Positions 1 through 10,610 of a DNA stretch of 41,543 nt are shown in pieces. The number at the start of each line of letters is the position of its first letter. The first letter of the stretch is position 1. Under the pieces are notes generated by a model, which searched no databases, was not told where the DNA came from, and saw only the letters and a list, made by a program, of their open reading frames with translations. Both the position numbers and the translations under genes were made by a program. This stretch comes from Mesostigma viride (lineage: Eukaryota > Streptophyta > Mesostigmatophyceae > Mesostigmatales > Mesostigmataceae), in the NCBI GenBank assembly GCA_009746045.1, contig RPFO01001903.1, positions 1-41,543 on the forward strand, read 5' to 3'.

Positions 1-212
1 TTCCAGTGAGTTGTGAATTGATACGTACTGGTATTGATACTGAGTTGCATGTTGTCTCGATTTTGAAGAGAAACTATCAAGTTAGACCGTTATAAACTAT
101 GCTTGTATTTCTAGGTAGTGATGACAATGCCAAGGTCATGCTATATATGTCATCTATAGCCAAAAGCGGGTATGGAAAAAACACCAGCAGACCATGCTTG
201 GTTGCTCAGAAT

Positions 213-255
213 GTTGAAAACCCCTCAAAACCATGCCAAAAAAGGGGTTTTCAAC
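213..255. repeat. 13-bp perfect inverted repeat (hairpin)
   Basis: GTTGAAAACCCCT at 213-225 is repeated in exact inverse at 243-255, with a 17-nt A/C-rich loop. It lies in the host flank left of the MULE and could be the end of a small foldback repeat or a transcribed hairpin. No gene is attached to it. Confidence 0.6.
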
Positions 256-272
256 AGTTAGCGTACGATTAA

Positions 273-313
273 CGTATAATACATTATACACCGCGTATTA
301 TACATTATACACC
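273..313. repeat. Tandem pair of AT-rich 20-mers
   Basis: Two adjacent copies (273-292 and 294-313) of a 20-bp unit ending ACATTATACACC differ at one base. CG-containing GTACG/CGCGTA motifs follow up to about 345. The function is unknown; the pair lies about 70 bp upstream of the GTGAACTC array. Confidence 0.55.
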
Positions 314-381
314 TGGGGCCGCGTACGACGCGTATCGCGTATGGCCCATCACTGTCACCAACCTCGGACTTTGGCGAGATT

Positions 382-476
382 GTGAACTCGTCCTGTGAAC
401 TCGTGAACTCCTCGGGACCCAAAATTAGCTCGGCCCCGGTCGGCCCAGTTCACCAAAGAGTTCACAAAGAGTTCAC
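382..476 (+). promoter_or_regulatory. Six-site GTGAACTC array in two opposed triplets
   Basis: Three direct copies of GTGAACTC lie at 382-389, 395-402 and 403-410. Three copies in the opposite orientation follow: AGTTCAC at 447-453, and GAGTTCAC at 458-465 and 469-476. The array ends 20 bp before a TATA box. Spacing and symmetry suggest transcription-factor binding sites of a host promoter, which is an inference; no factor is identified. Confidence 0.5.
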
Positions 477-496
477 CGCCTCATGTGAGTCGTGCC

Positions 497-504
497 TATA
501 AAAG
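497..504 (+). promoter_or_regulatory. TATA box of a host promoter
   Basis: TATAAAAG on the plus strand is a canonical TATA box that would place a start site near 525-530. The MULE begins at 583, so it would lie in the 5' untranslated region of this transcription unit. The interrupted host sequence resumes at 13071. No host coding region is recognised downstream of the element. Confidence 0.5.
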
Positions 505-573
505 GCGGTAGTCCAGTTTCTCGCCAATACAGTAGCGTCATGTACAGTAGGGAGATACTGTAGTCGCGTCGTC

Positions 574-582
574 CCCCCTGCC
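574..582. other. Target-site duplication, left copy (9 bp)
   Basis: CCCCCTGCC directly precedes the left inverted repeat and is repeated exactly at 13062-13070 after the right one. A 9-bp duplication is characteristic of the Mutator superfamily and fixes the ends of the element. Confidence 0.9.
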
Positions 583-787
583 GGAAGCGCATAATTTGGC
601 CCTGATGACACAAACTCTAGTGCGGGGGTGAGTGCGGGGTTCCGGGACACCACCGCACTAAGTCCGACGCGCCTGCCCAGGCCACGCCGCGCCGGACCGG
701 CACACGAGTTACGCGGGAAAAAAGGGCCTGCCGCGCCAATTAGGACTTGGCTAATTTCTTTGTTGACTACAAGCGCAGTCAAGGATG
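583..787 (+). repeat. MULE left terminal inverted repeat, 205 bp
   Basis: The repeat starts GGAAGCGCATAATTTGG and ends at the G of AAGGATG. It matches the reverse complement of 12857-13061 with no difference seen by eye, including a six-A run at 718-723. MULE end repeats usually hold promoters and transposase binding sites. Confidence 0.93.
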
Positions 788-1145
788 ATAAAACGTAGCA
801 ATGGCGGACATGTTAGGGTGATGCTCGGCTTAGGGACAGTGGACATGTTTGAGTGATTGCTCGCCAGACTCGAGCTCGCTGGCATACACGTCCGTGGCAC
901 CCTCGGCATTTAGCCGGGTTGACGCAAATCCTTGTACTGTTTACTGGTGTGTGCGATAATAAAGGAATGGTTATGCACGACATCTAAATGCGAATATCAC
1001 ACAAAAACTGGTTCCTGGAATTCTCGCGAGCTGCGCGGTGTATGACTGGCGCTTTCCGTTTTTAATTTGCTTCTCGCCTTTTGTGCTCCAAACAGGGGGG
1101 TCGTTTACATCCACTGCAACAAAGTGCTCGTGACCTCCAGCTTTC
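788..1145 (+). other. Leader region between left end repeat and first gene
   Basis: This 358-bp stretch has no convincing ORF. It contains GATAATAAAG near 954, which is a weak TATA-like element at best. By position it should hold the 5' leader of the small membrane-protein gene that starts at 1146. Confidence 0.35.
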
Positions 1146-2022
1146 ATGGCCCGGCCCTGCCTTTGCTGCTTGACCAGCACCAGACAGGGTGTGCTGGTGG
1201 CCATCCTCGCAATTTTTCTAGCGGTCAGCGGCATCGTGTGGGTCTGTGCCTTAGGTAAGGCGTTGAGCCCTTATTCCAGTTTCTGTCCAAATGGCACATC
1301 ATATTAACTGTACTTGCTTCGTCTTGCGCATGCGGACCCCCCCCTTGTTAATGATGCGTTGTCCTGACATTAGCTTCGCATGTGCATTAATGGGACGTGT
1401 TCCCGATGTGCATATTTCGGCCCATTATTACTTCAACATACAATTTCATGGCGATAAAACTATATGAATTAAATGCATTTCCTCTTTCCTTAATCCTTCT
1501 AGTTATACCCTTTTTTAATGTTTGGTTGGTGGTTATCCATGTAGGGCATGTGGCGGTGCAAGAGCGCGCGCGGGTGCCTGCGAAGTTTTCAGTTGTCGCG
1601 CCTATCAACCCAGGTAAGCAAGGAGTAGAGGGAAAGACTAAGAATATATTTTCTGAATTTCTAGGTCATAGTTGTCCTTTTGCACGAGATGGAAGCGTTA
1701 TGCCATGGGGCTTTATGGTTGGGTAATAGCCCTCCTGAGAACGGCTTGCTCTGCAACTTTGTTGGTATGTTCATACCTTGTCACGCGGCAATGTGGTGCA
1801 GATCTTCATGCATCCACATGGTGGATCACCTTGGCGTTATTGGCACTACATGTTGGTCTGAGGTAAGGAATCCATGCTACCCTAAAACGACTAATGCACT
1901 GAATGCTCCTCTTTCAGTTTCCAGCGGAATACACAATGATGAGTTGTTTCAGATACTTCTTGGCGCCACGTGCGGCACGCGGTGGGCCTAGCCTATTGGG
2001 ATCTAGCGGAAGCTATTCTTAA
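1146..2022 (+). CDS. Four-exon gene for a 157-residue, Cys-rich, single-pass membrane protein
   Basis: Model: exons 1146-1254, 1545-1613, 1672-1862 and 1918-2022, with introns of 290, 58 and 55 nt. Donors are GTAAGG, GTAAGC and GTAAGG; acceptors are TAG, TAG and CAG. Phases agree at all three junctions and the 474-nt sum is an exact ORF ending in TAA. The product starts MARPCLCCL, a short Cys-rich cytosolic-type tail. One transmembrane helix follows (VLVAILAIFLAVSGIVWVCA, about residues 16-35), then a basic linker and a Cys/His-rich domain of about 100 residues with repeated C, H, M and W. Intron 3 has a good branch-point-like CTAAT and a polypyrimidine tract. The family is not recognised. 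It lies between the MULE left end and the transposase, so it is either captured host cargo or an element-encoded helper. A shorter form using the acceptor at 1664 would stop at about 1727. Confidence 0.5.
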
Positions 2023-2165
2023 GTTAGGGTTTATTTTTGGAGTTATATTGGCAGCCCCATGCAGCTATGCCTAGACTTGCTTGGCCATTTTGAGGTGCGA
2101 TCGAGGTAGTTCATAACTTCTTTCTTCGCTGCCCTTTTTCCTTTTGCGCGTTGCTGAGCAGGGAT

Positions 2166-3194
2166 ATGCCGAGGTGCTCTCCTTATGTCCATGTCTGCAT
2201 TTGGCACAAGGCACAATGCATCGCTCCAAAACGGCAGTCAGTTCGGCGACCCAGGCATCGCGGTATTGTTCGCCGCCTTCTCGCTCGGCGTAAAGCGGTG
2301 CGGCAACGCAAGCATCCTTCCTCACAGCGCGGGGAAAGCATCCCTCCCCCTCCCCCGCCACCTTCCCCGCAAAGGGAAATAGTGTGGCATATGATACGTT
2401 TCGTACGCAGACTATACATCATACGCAGCTTTGCCGTACGGATGTTAAACGTATGCCTACGGATACGCGTACTCTTGCGTATTACGTACTCTCACGTATT
2501 ATCTTTCTCTGCTTCCCCGCCACCCCCACCGCCACCGCCACCGCCACCGCCACCGCCACCGCCACCGCCACCGCCACCTTCTCCGCCACCTTCTCCGCCA
2601 CTTTCTCCGCCACCTTCCCATGTTGGAGCACCTCCACCTGCGGCAGCGCCGGCACCGATTGGTCAGCACGGCGGACAACCGTTTTCCAACGTACGTTGCC
2701 CTTCCATGTCCTTATCTCATTTTCCCGTTCGAACTCGCTCATGCTTGGTAGCGACATGGTCTGGAATGTTCTTGTTGTAAGCATCTTTCCATGATAATGG
2801 AGTTATTTGCATATAAGGCAGTTAGTGAGCTTCATAATGGCAACTTATGTTTATGGCGTCCCCAGCTAATTGCACCCACCAAATCCATGACTATGTTGTA
2901 ACTTGTAATTAGTTTCTGAACATCGTGTTTAATTTCTTATGTTGCTGACCCAAAACAGGGAAGTTCAAGACAAAATCCAACACCAGTGCCCAGTTGTGAA
3001 GGCACAAACAAGGCAACCAGGAAAAGGAAGGCCTCCTACAAGTGTGCTCGCAGAGGTATTTCTGGGAGGCGCTGCTGTGACAACACGGGCACCCATCCGG
3101 ACAATCCACTTGTGGCCGGCCGTGAACCACTTCAATTCGTTGGCTCTCATTTATACTGCACGGGGTGCGCGGATGCTGTACGCTCCAAGAAAAG
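2166..3194 (+). CDS. Probable 5' exons of the MULE transposase gene (Arg/Pro-rich and zinc-finger-like)
   Basis: Two exons are proposed: 2166-2690 (ATG at 2166, donor GTACGT) and 2959-3194 (acceptor AAAACAG, donor GTACGC). The first encodes a basic Arg-rich stretch and then a polyproline tract made by (CCGCCA)n. The second encodes a Lys/Arg cluster (RKRK) followed by Cys residues and the pattern HLYCTGCADAVRSKK, which resembles the first half of the BED-like zinc fingers found at the N-terminus of some transposases. The exon ends in phase 2. Joining it to the acceptor at 5543 gives SKK followed by STL, as expected for that motif family, and keeps frame with the transposase. All three exons sum to 4,302 nt (1,433 residues). 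The start codon is uncertain. The splice to 5544 is better supported than the first exon. Confidence 0.4.
2520..2618 (+). repeat. CCGCCA / CTTCTC repeat tract
   Basis: About eight CCGCCA hexamers are followed by variant CTTCTCCGCCAC units. In the proposed transposase frame this gives a polyproline/serine tract; in the other frames it gives Thr-Ala repeats. The antisense frame is also open, which is a by-product of the repeat. Confidence 0.7.
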
Positions 3195-3760
3195 GTACGC
3201 CTGGGTATGCGCGTGTTGTTTTTACTCTACATGTCATCAATACATTGAACAACCTTTTTCTGATTTGCGTCGTTTATCAAGCACAGTCTCTTAGTTGCCT
3301 TAGCTTTCATGGTGTTCACCAAGGCCATATCAAATATTGTAGTAGTGCATAATGTAACTCTTTTGGCTGAATGTTCTTTGGGTTTTGTTGATTGGCCTGT
3401 GATTGGTCTTTATGGCCTGCTAGTTTTGGTTTACGGTATGGTTTTGCTTGGAAATAGATTTTTATTCTACAGAAGCCTTATTGCAGCGTTTATGGTAGAT
3501 GAGCCCGTTTGGCAGCCCTATGCCGGGCGTAATCTTATCTTAACCTCGTGGCTTGTCCTTTCCTACTAGCACATTACTGACAAGCCACACACAACATGGG
3601 GTCGCAAGAAAACCTTAGCATAGCGCTCCATGGGGTGTTCATGGCAAGCCCAATGCGTGGTGGTTAAATGTTTAACCTTTACTCGGGGGCTCGGCGTGCC
3701 ATGCTTCCAAGTTCGTTGTCTCTTTCGTACGTAACCCTACCTATTTTTAGGACTGAGTTG

Positions 3761-3788
3761 AACTCAGTCCTAATTTTAGGACTGAGTT
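3761..3788. repeat. Perfect 28-bp palindrome with CAGTCCTAA core
   Basis: AACTCAGTCCTAA and its exact inverse flank a TT. A half copy precedes it at 3741-3760. The same core recurs as palindromes at 5054-5072 and 5397-5421, all inside the proposed transposase intron. Confidence 0.65.
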
Positions 3789-5053
3789 TTTGGGTTTCGT
3801 AGAAAATTCGCCCCGGTCAGAGTGTTGGACAAAAAAATTCTCTCAAAATTTATTCAAATACTACGTGAAAAGACCTTTCTTGGACATATTTTTGGGATTT
3901 TTTTTGATTTTGTTTGGGCGGCTAAATGTGCGGTCAAGGTACAGGTGGTAAGGGTACTTTTTCACGCGAAACGTGAGTTCCGGAAATGCACGACCTAGCC
4001 ATGGCGGCTTGCGCCCATGCATGCAGTTTACGTTTGCGGACGATTGAGCTGGTCAAACTCAGGAAGTAGATTTCTTATGTCTTAAAGATGACACAGGCAA
4101 AATTTTAGCTCGCGGAGATGCGATTTACCAGGTGTCGGCACTGCTCTTGGTGGAAAAAACTGCGATCAGGCAGGCTGACGGAATTGATGACTAAAACTGC
4201 TTTCCGGCGCAGGTCGAAGGGTTTATATGCTTCTTTCTACTAATTATCATGCATTTTCGTAGAATTAAGTCAGTGGCAGTAAAGATTTGATGATTTCAAG
4301 CACTCTGTCACGTCATGCTTTGTGTGCCGGCAAGTGTCACTTTTGCGGGCACCGCCTGGGCCAAGGTAACGCCATCCGTGAACGGTAAAGCTGAAATATC
4401 GTTGCCTCATCGTTTTTTGATGTTCTTGAATGAGTTTAAGCTTGCGAGGCGTTGTCAGTTTCGAGTCTTGATGCGCTTTCTTGACCGTTGCCTGCCCCTC
4501 TCTAAAACCCCCTTTTTTGATAATGTTACCAGGCATTTGCCTTACCCTAGTGTAATTGTGCAGGTTTTTAGGCGCTTAATGGGTTTAAATACCTTCATAG
4601 ATGTTAGTTCTTCTTTTGCTACGTTCATACTGCATGATTGTGTGGCCATGGGCTGCATCAAGTGTGCTTTCGAGCTTACACTTGTGAGTGAAAAGTCTTG
4701 GTGATAAACCACTGTCATAATGTGCCAGCAAGTATGTTGGCCTTGTCATGGCAAAGCAAAACAGCTTTAGCCATGTCTATTCTTGTTAGAAACAATTGAA
4801 ATATGCTTAACCTACCCATCATATTGGTGGTTAAGACTTATAATACAACCCTTTGTAGGTAGGTATCCATACCCATTCCCTACGTGCGTGCATAGGCTCT
4901 CACACATACTAAGGTATCATATAACTGCAATATGATGATGCAAGCATGTTGTCCTGTTATGCTAGAAGGGAAATGAGTTGATTGGCATGGTTGGTTGCCA
5001 CGGTGGTGTGTAGTATGACCGCACTTACATGCTAGCATTTTGCTAGCAAGGCC

Positions 5054-5072
5054 CAGTCCTATTATAGGACTG
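5054..5072. repeat. 19-bp palindrome CAGTCCTATTATAGGACTG
   Basis: The arms of 9 bp are perfect around a single T. It shares the CAGTCCTA core with the palindromes at 3761 and 5397. Confidence 0.6.
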
Positions 5073-5396
5073 GCAATATTTTGTGTGTTTCAGGCAGTGC
5101 CTGTGGCCAAATTGAGTCCAGTTTTTTTCTACAGGTCAAGAACTATATTTTTTACATGCCTATATTTTTTCAACATGCATATGGAATTTATTCAATTTTT
5201 CCCAATCGTGCTTCCACACAAAAATGCAAAATCGCGAGTAAGGGTCCACACCCCAGTAAAATTATACATGATTTGGTCAATGTATGATTTTTTATGCATA
5301 TGCCCAAGCATTAGCATGATATTGAGTGCTATTATGCATATCAAACATATGGGGTACCCCCCTACCCTTACTGCTACATGATCTCAAAGTTGGCAT

Positions 5397-5421
5397 ACTC
5401 AGTCCTATTTTTAGGACTGAG
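5397..5421. repeat. 25-bp palindrome with CAGTCCTA core near the transposase acceptor
   Basis: ACTCAGTCCTA and its exact inverse flank a TTT loop. It lies about 120 bp upstream of the main transposase exon. It could fold in the RNA or bind a dimeric protein. Confidence 0.6.
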
Positions 5422-5543
5422 TTTGCACGTACGACGTGTTAATATAACTCTCCCCATTTGTTACCCATTTGTCCCGCATTGTCTTACATGAATGCTTTGT
5501 ACTTTGCTGTATTCCGTGTTTGTGGCGTTTCAATATCGAGCAG

Positions 5544-8500
5544 CACCTTGAGCACTACGGAGATTAACCAATTTATTGACGCCCTGAAGCCTTACCCCAA
5601 TGTTGACTGCGGTCAAATATATGAGACCCCCAAGCTCGCTAATCAGGCGCTCGACAAAGCCAACAAGCAAGAGCTCAAGAATGGGCCCCTAAATTTTCAC
5701 GACCTCAACTGGGTGTTGGTGTTTTGCGATAAAGGTCCGAAGCAAAGGGTCCTTTTGCGATCTAGCTTACCAACCAACAGAACCGCTGACTATTTGAGCG
5801 GCGAGGGCGAAAGGGCAAACTGCAAGCCTCGTTGTAGAGGAAACGAGAGCAATGCACAAAAGACATCAAAAGCTTGCGCCCCGCCTTCGGACGCCCCACT
5901 GGATGCCGCCCCGGCTGCCGTGCCCTCTGCCCCGGCTGCGGTGCCCTCCGCCCCGGCTGCCGTGCCCTCTGCCCCGGCTGCGGTGCCCTCCGCCCCGGCT
6001 GCCGTGCCCTGCGCCCCGGCTGCCGTGCCCTCCGCCCCGGCTGCCGTGCCCTGCGCCCCGGCTGCCGTGCCATGCGCCCCGGCTGCCGTGCCCTCCGCCC
6101 CGGCTGCCGTGCCCTGCGCCCCGGCTGCGGCGCCCTCCGCCCCGGCTGCCGTGCCCTGCGCCCTGGCTGCCGTGCCCTGCGCCCCGGCTGCCGTGCCCTC
6201 CGCCCCGGCTGCCGTGCCCTGCGCCCCGGCTGCGGTGCCCTCCGCCCCGGCTGCGGCGCCCTCCGCCCCGGCTGCCGTGCCCTGCGCCCCGGCTGCGGTG
6301 CCCTCCGCCCCGGCTGCGGCGCCCTCCGCCCCGGCTGCCGTGCCCTCCGCCCCGGCTGCGGTGCCCTGCGCCCCGGCTGCTGTGCCCTCCGCCCCGGCTG
6401 CGGTGCCCTCCGCCCCGGCTGCCGTGCCCTCCGCCCCGGCTGCGGTGCCCTCCGCCCCGGCTGCCGTGCCCTGCGCCCCGGCTGCCGTGCCCTGCGCCCC
6501 GGCTGCCGTGCCCTGCGCCCCGGCTGCCGTGCCCTCCGCCCCGGCTGCCGTGCCCTCCGCCCCGGCTGCCGTGCCATGCGCCCCGGCTGCGGTGCCCTCC
6601 GCCCCGCGGGGTGCATCATCAACATTAGCTGCCGGACAAGAAGTGCAGGAGGATGATCCGGACAGCGATTCTGGGGATGAGGAGGAAGATGGGGGTGGAA
6701 AGGACCATGAGCGTCACCCAAGTGCCAACAAGGCATTTGCGCGGTATTCCTGTGCGAGGTATGGCAGCTGCAGGGTCAACCCAAAGAAACTGCCGCGTGG
6801 GCACCCTAAGGCGCGGGCGTCTAAATTGAGGGGTGAGATGTGCGTTGGATGTCGGGTTTCATGGCGTATCGTGGAGTTACGTGAGAACCTCGGCACATCA
6901 TATATCACGTACTCCGAGTTCAGGCATGAGCATGGGGCAACTGGGCTGGCCAGGGACATCTACGAAGGTGGACAACGACTAAGCGAACGTTGCCGGGAGT
7001 TTCTATGCGGTAAGATGAGTGACCTGAAGGATGGGCAGCGGGCTAATTGTAATGCTATCATCCGAGAATGGCAGAGAAGCTTAGAGGACTTGCTGGGATC
7101 CGAGGAGGCTATCAAGCAAAGGGACTACGCGTTGACTGCAGCGGATGTGAGAAACATGGAAGACAAGTTGCTTTCAACGGCATGGAAGTTCCATGCAGAA
7201 GAAGCAGAAAGCGTGGAATTATGGGCAGCGCGCTTGGGGGACAACGTCCGCTACTACCAACCCCAGGAGATGACCCCGGACGGTAGAGTCCAACTTTCCC
7301 CCTTTGTGCTAGTGTACCAGAATGCATGGCAGCGGGAAATGTATAAACTGCATGGGCAAAAGAAGGCATTTCTGGATAGCACATTTGGGGTATCCACCAT
7401 GGGTTTCTCACTGGTGACGCTCATGGTCGTGGATGCTTTTGGTAATGGTGTGCCAGTGGCTTGGTGCCTTGCCAGCGCGGAGACCAGTGCCGTGTATGAG
7501 GCATTTCTAGAAGCTGTGGTGGATGGCTGTGAAACGAAGCCCCCGTTGACAATCATCATCGATTGTTCAAACGCTGAAATGAACGCATTGAAGCGGGTGT
7601 TCCCAGCAATTACCAAGATCTTTTTGTGTTCATGGCACGTCCAGCGCGCTTGGTGCACGAACCTATTAACAAAGGTGAAAGGTGCCAAGGTCCGTATGGA
7701 ACTGATGGAAGAGCTTAATGCCATCTTGTATTACATGAGCTCGCGCCTTGCCGGGGATGCGGAGGCGCAAGTACGTGCGGTGCAATGCCGGCTCACCCAG
7801 TTTTATACCAAGTGGGACCCCATTACCCCCGCATTTGTCGACTACATGCGCAGTCAATGGGAGGACAAGCTGCACATGTGGGCGAAAGCGTTTAGGGTGG
7901 CGGATTATGCCCAACATGATACGAACAATATTCTTGAACGGTATCATCGAACCCTCAAGTATACTTGGCTGCATAACCGTGGGCGCCAACGTCTTGACTG
8001 GCTAATTTACATGTTTGGGTTGATTGTTGGGTGGCTGGAAAGGGACCAACAGCTCAAAACCCGTGGTGTCATCATAAATCACCGTCGGCGGAAAGAAGAG
8101 ATGGCGGAGCTTGACAAGGCGTGTAATCTCCAAGCGGAAATACAGCAAGGTAAAACCAGGAGCTGCTGGGCGGAGATGGTCACGGATGGTTCTTGCACAT
8201 CCCGTCGCGTTGTGGTGGATTTCGTGACTTGCGTGAGGTCATTTAATATTGACCTCAACTCTAACACGGCCACTTGTGACTGCACCGACTCTAAAACAGG
8301 AAACATTTGTCATCATTTCTTGGTCGACCTCATGCTCTCCGGTGTGGCTACCCGTGAGGACATTGAGCTTGTGATCAAACGCCGGGCAGCATTCGGTGTT
8401 CCGCCAAACAAGCACTCTTGTGTGCACTTCCTTGAGGAATTGCTCTGGGTGAGAAACAAGGCAACTCCATCTGAGAAAGGGGAGGCTTCGGATTTTCCTG

Positions 8501-9084
8501 ACACGGCTGACGTCGATGAAACTCCCGATGACGCCCAGCCACCCGACTTTGGTCAACCTGCCAATCACGACAAAGGTCAAGCATCATCTTCCGTGAAGGA
8601 GAAGAATCGGCAGATGCTTAGCCGAATCGAGGCTGCATGGGATGGGGCGGCAACCGAGGATGGTTTGCGGCGCGCCCAAGAGCTCACAAGTCTAGCTTTG
8701 GCGGACGTGGCGCGACAAATTGAAGACTTTGTGCGCTTGGATAGGCAAAGGGCAGCAGTGGGCAATGTTCCGCCTACACCTACCTTGCGCCCTGTTGATA
8801 AACCTGCGGTCAGGAGAGGCACTCGAGACATTCGGCACGACCCCGCTGTATTCGGGCAACAATGTGGTGTCAAACGTGCATTTGTCCGTCGGAATGGTGG
8901 GGCAAAGAAACAGAAGCTGAGCGTCATGGGCCGATTGCAGAAAGATGCTGCCAGTGAGGCAAGCAATGGTGCGGGGTCCCGAGCCCAAAGCAATCCACTA
9001 TGTTCTTTTCCACTTGCTGAAGCGTCGGATTCATCATTGGCCATGCCGGAAGGCGGCCAAGCGGCTGTCGACCACGGCTTGTGA
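5544..9084 (+). CDS. MULE transposase, main exon (DDE domain plus SWIM zinc finger)
   Basis: The frame is open from 5458 to TGA at 9082-9084 (1,208 codons); residue numbers below count from 5458. The first ATG in frame is 5488, but protein-like sequence begins at [10 protein letters not shown], just after an acceptor at 5543, so the true start is probably upstream by splicing. Order: a DNA-binding-type N-terminal region, an Ala/Pro-rich 21-bp repeat tract (about 150-385), an acidic stretch, a Cys-containing region (about 430-465), then the MULE catalytic core. Catalytic candidates are D640 (LDST), D702 (IIDCSNAEM) and E827 (NNILERYH), with the C-x2-H motif C724/H727 (CSWH) expected after the second Asp. 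A SWIM finger follows: C940-x-C942-x8-C951-x-H953. The C-terminus is basic (KRAFVRR, GGAKKQK), a likely nuclear signal. The protein should bind the end repeats and cut and rejoin DNA in the nucleus. No internal stop or missing catalytic residue is seen. Confidence 0.93.
5908..6609 (+). repeat. 21-bp coding minisatellite (about 33 copies)
   Basis: The unit is GCCCCGGCTGCCGTGCCCTC plus one base, and encodes AAVPSAP or AAVPCAP heptads inside the transposase. Copies differ mainly at Ser/Cys and Val/Ala positions, and the length is an exact multiple of three. All six frames stay open through it, which explains the long antisense ORF there. Such a tract is probably a flexible linker and length-variable. 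Confidence 0.9.
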
Positions 9085-9202
9085 TGGAGCTCAAGCTGCC
9101 GAGGCATACATGTGGAGGTAATACACTGTGCAAGAGCCAATGTCCTTCGGCGAAGTCATTCCTCACAGGCATGTTGTGTGTGGGCGGGGGCAGGGGCGGG
9201 GG

Positions 9203-9547
<345 letters not shown>

Positions 9548-10365
9548 GACTGTCCGACTGCCCGACTGCCCGACTGTCCGACTGCCCGACTGCCCGACTG
9601 CCCGACTGCCCGACTGCCCGACTGCCCGACTGCCCGACTGCCCGACTGCCCGACTGCCCGACTGCCCGACTGCCCGACTGCCCGACTGTCCGACTGCCCG
9701 ACTGCCCGACTGCCCGACTGCCCGACTGCCCGACTGCCCGACTGTCCGACTGCCCGACTGCCCGACTGCCCGACTTCCCGACTGCCCACTGCCTGACTGC
9801 CCGACTGCCGACTGCCCGACTGTCCGACTGCCCGACTGCCCGACTGCCCGACTGCCCGACTGCCCGACTGCCCGACTGCCCGACTGCCCGACTGCCCGAC
9901 TGCCCGACTGCCCGACTGCCCGACTGCCCGACTGCCCGACTGCCCGACTGCCCGACTGCCCGACTGCCCGACTGCCCGACTGCCCGACTGCCCGACTGCC
10001 GACTGCCCGACTGTCCGACTGCCCGACTGCCCGACTGCCCGACTGCCCGACTGCCCGACTGCCCGACTGCCCGACTGCCCGACTGCCCGACTGCCCGACT
10101 GCCCGACTGCCCGACTGCCCGACTGCCCGACTGCCCGACTGCCCGACTGCCCGACTGCCCGACTGCCCGACTGCCCGACTGCCCGACTGCCCGACTGCCC
10201 GACTGCCCGACTGCCCGACTGCCGACTGCCCGACTGCCCGACTGCCCGACTTCCCGACTGCCCGACTGCCCGACTGCCCGACTGCCCGACTGCCCGACTG
10301 CCCGACTGTCCGACTGCCGACTGCCCGACTGCCCGACTGCCCAACTGCCCGACTGCCCGACTGCC
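9548..10365. repeat. 8-bp satellite CCCGACTG (about 100 units)
   Basis: The tract directly abuts the CACG microsatellite. Units are CCCGACTG with occasional CCGACTG (7 bp), TCCGACTG and TTCCGACTG variants. The interspersed variants indicate turnover by unequal exchange or slippage. It lies inside the MULE, 3' of the transposase, and is not coding. Confidence 0.95.
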
Positions 10366-10610
10366 AACCTAACGAACTCCCTCTCACTGCGTCTCTCTCT
10401 GCTGGGCTTCCTTTTCCCTTTTTCTCCCCCGTTATTGTATTGTGGTTGTGCATGTGCATGTAATGCCCATATGTACGCAATTAGAAAAAGAGATTCCTGA
10501 AGTTTTTCATCCATAGCTTGTCACGAATCATTGTTTGTGTGTGGTTGAGTCCAGGGTTCTAAACTCAGTGCTTGTCTATTTGCTCTTAATGCAGGAGGTG
10601 GTGACCGAGC
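10366..10610. other. Unassigned MULE interior after the satellites
   Basis: The segment is pyrimidine-rich (about 10380-10440), then of mixed composition, with a good acceptor-like CTTAATGCAG at 10585-10594. No gene can be assigned by itself. Confidence 0.3.

Larger units (their letters stand above)
3195..5543 (+). other. Proposed 2.35-kb T-rich intron of the transposase gene, with embedded repeats
   Basis: The segment between the donor at 3195 and the acceptor at 5543 is T-rich and has no recognised domain. It contains three related palindromes with a CAGTCCTA core and an inverted copy of a dispersed repeat (about 3955-4180, matching 35815-36045). A 129-codon ORF at 4315-4704 starts with ATG but has no recognisable feature and is probably chance. 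Other open stretches are short and hydrophobic because of T-rich composition. Confidence 0.4.

Noticed and set aside
4315-4704. A 129-codon ATG-started ORF in the proposed transposase intron
   Set aside because: T-rich composition, no domain, and its position inside an intron with good flanking phases make chance more likely.
5762-6736. A 324-codon antisense ORF of Arg-Gln-Pro-Gly repeats
   Set aside because: It is the shadow of the 21-bp coding repeat in the transposase, which keeps all frames open.
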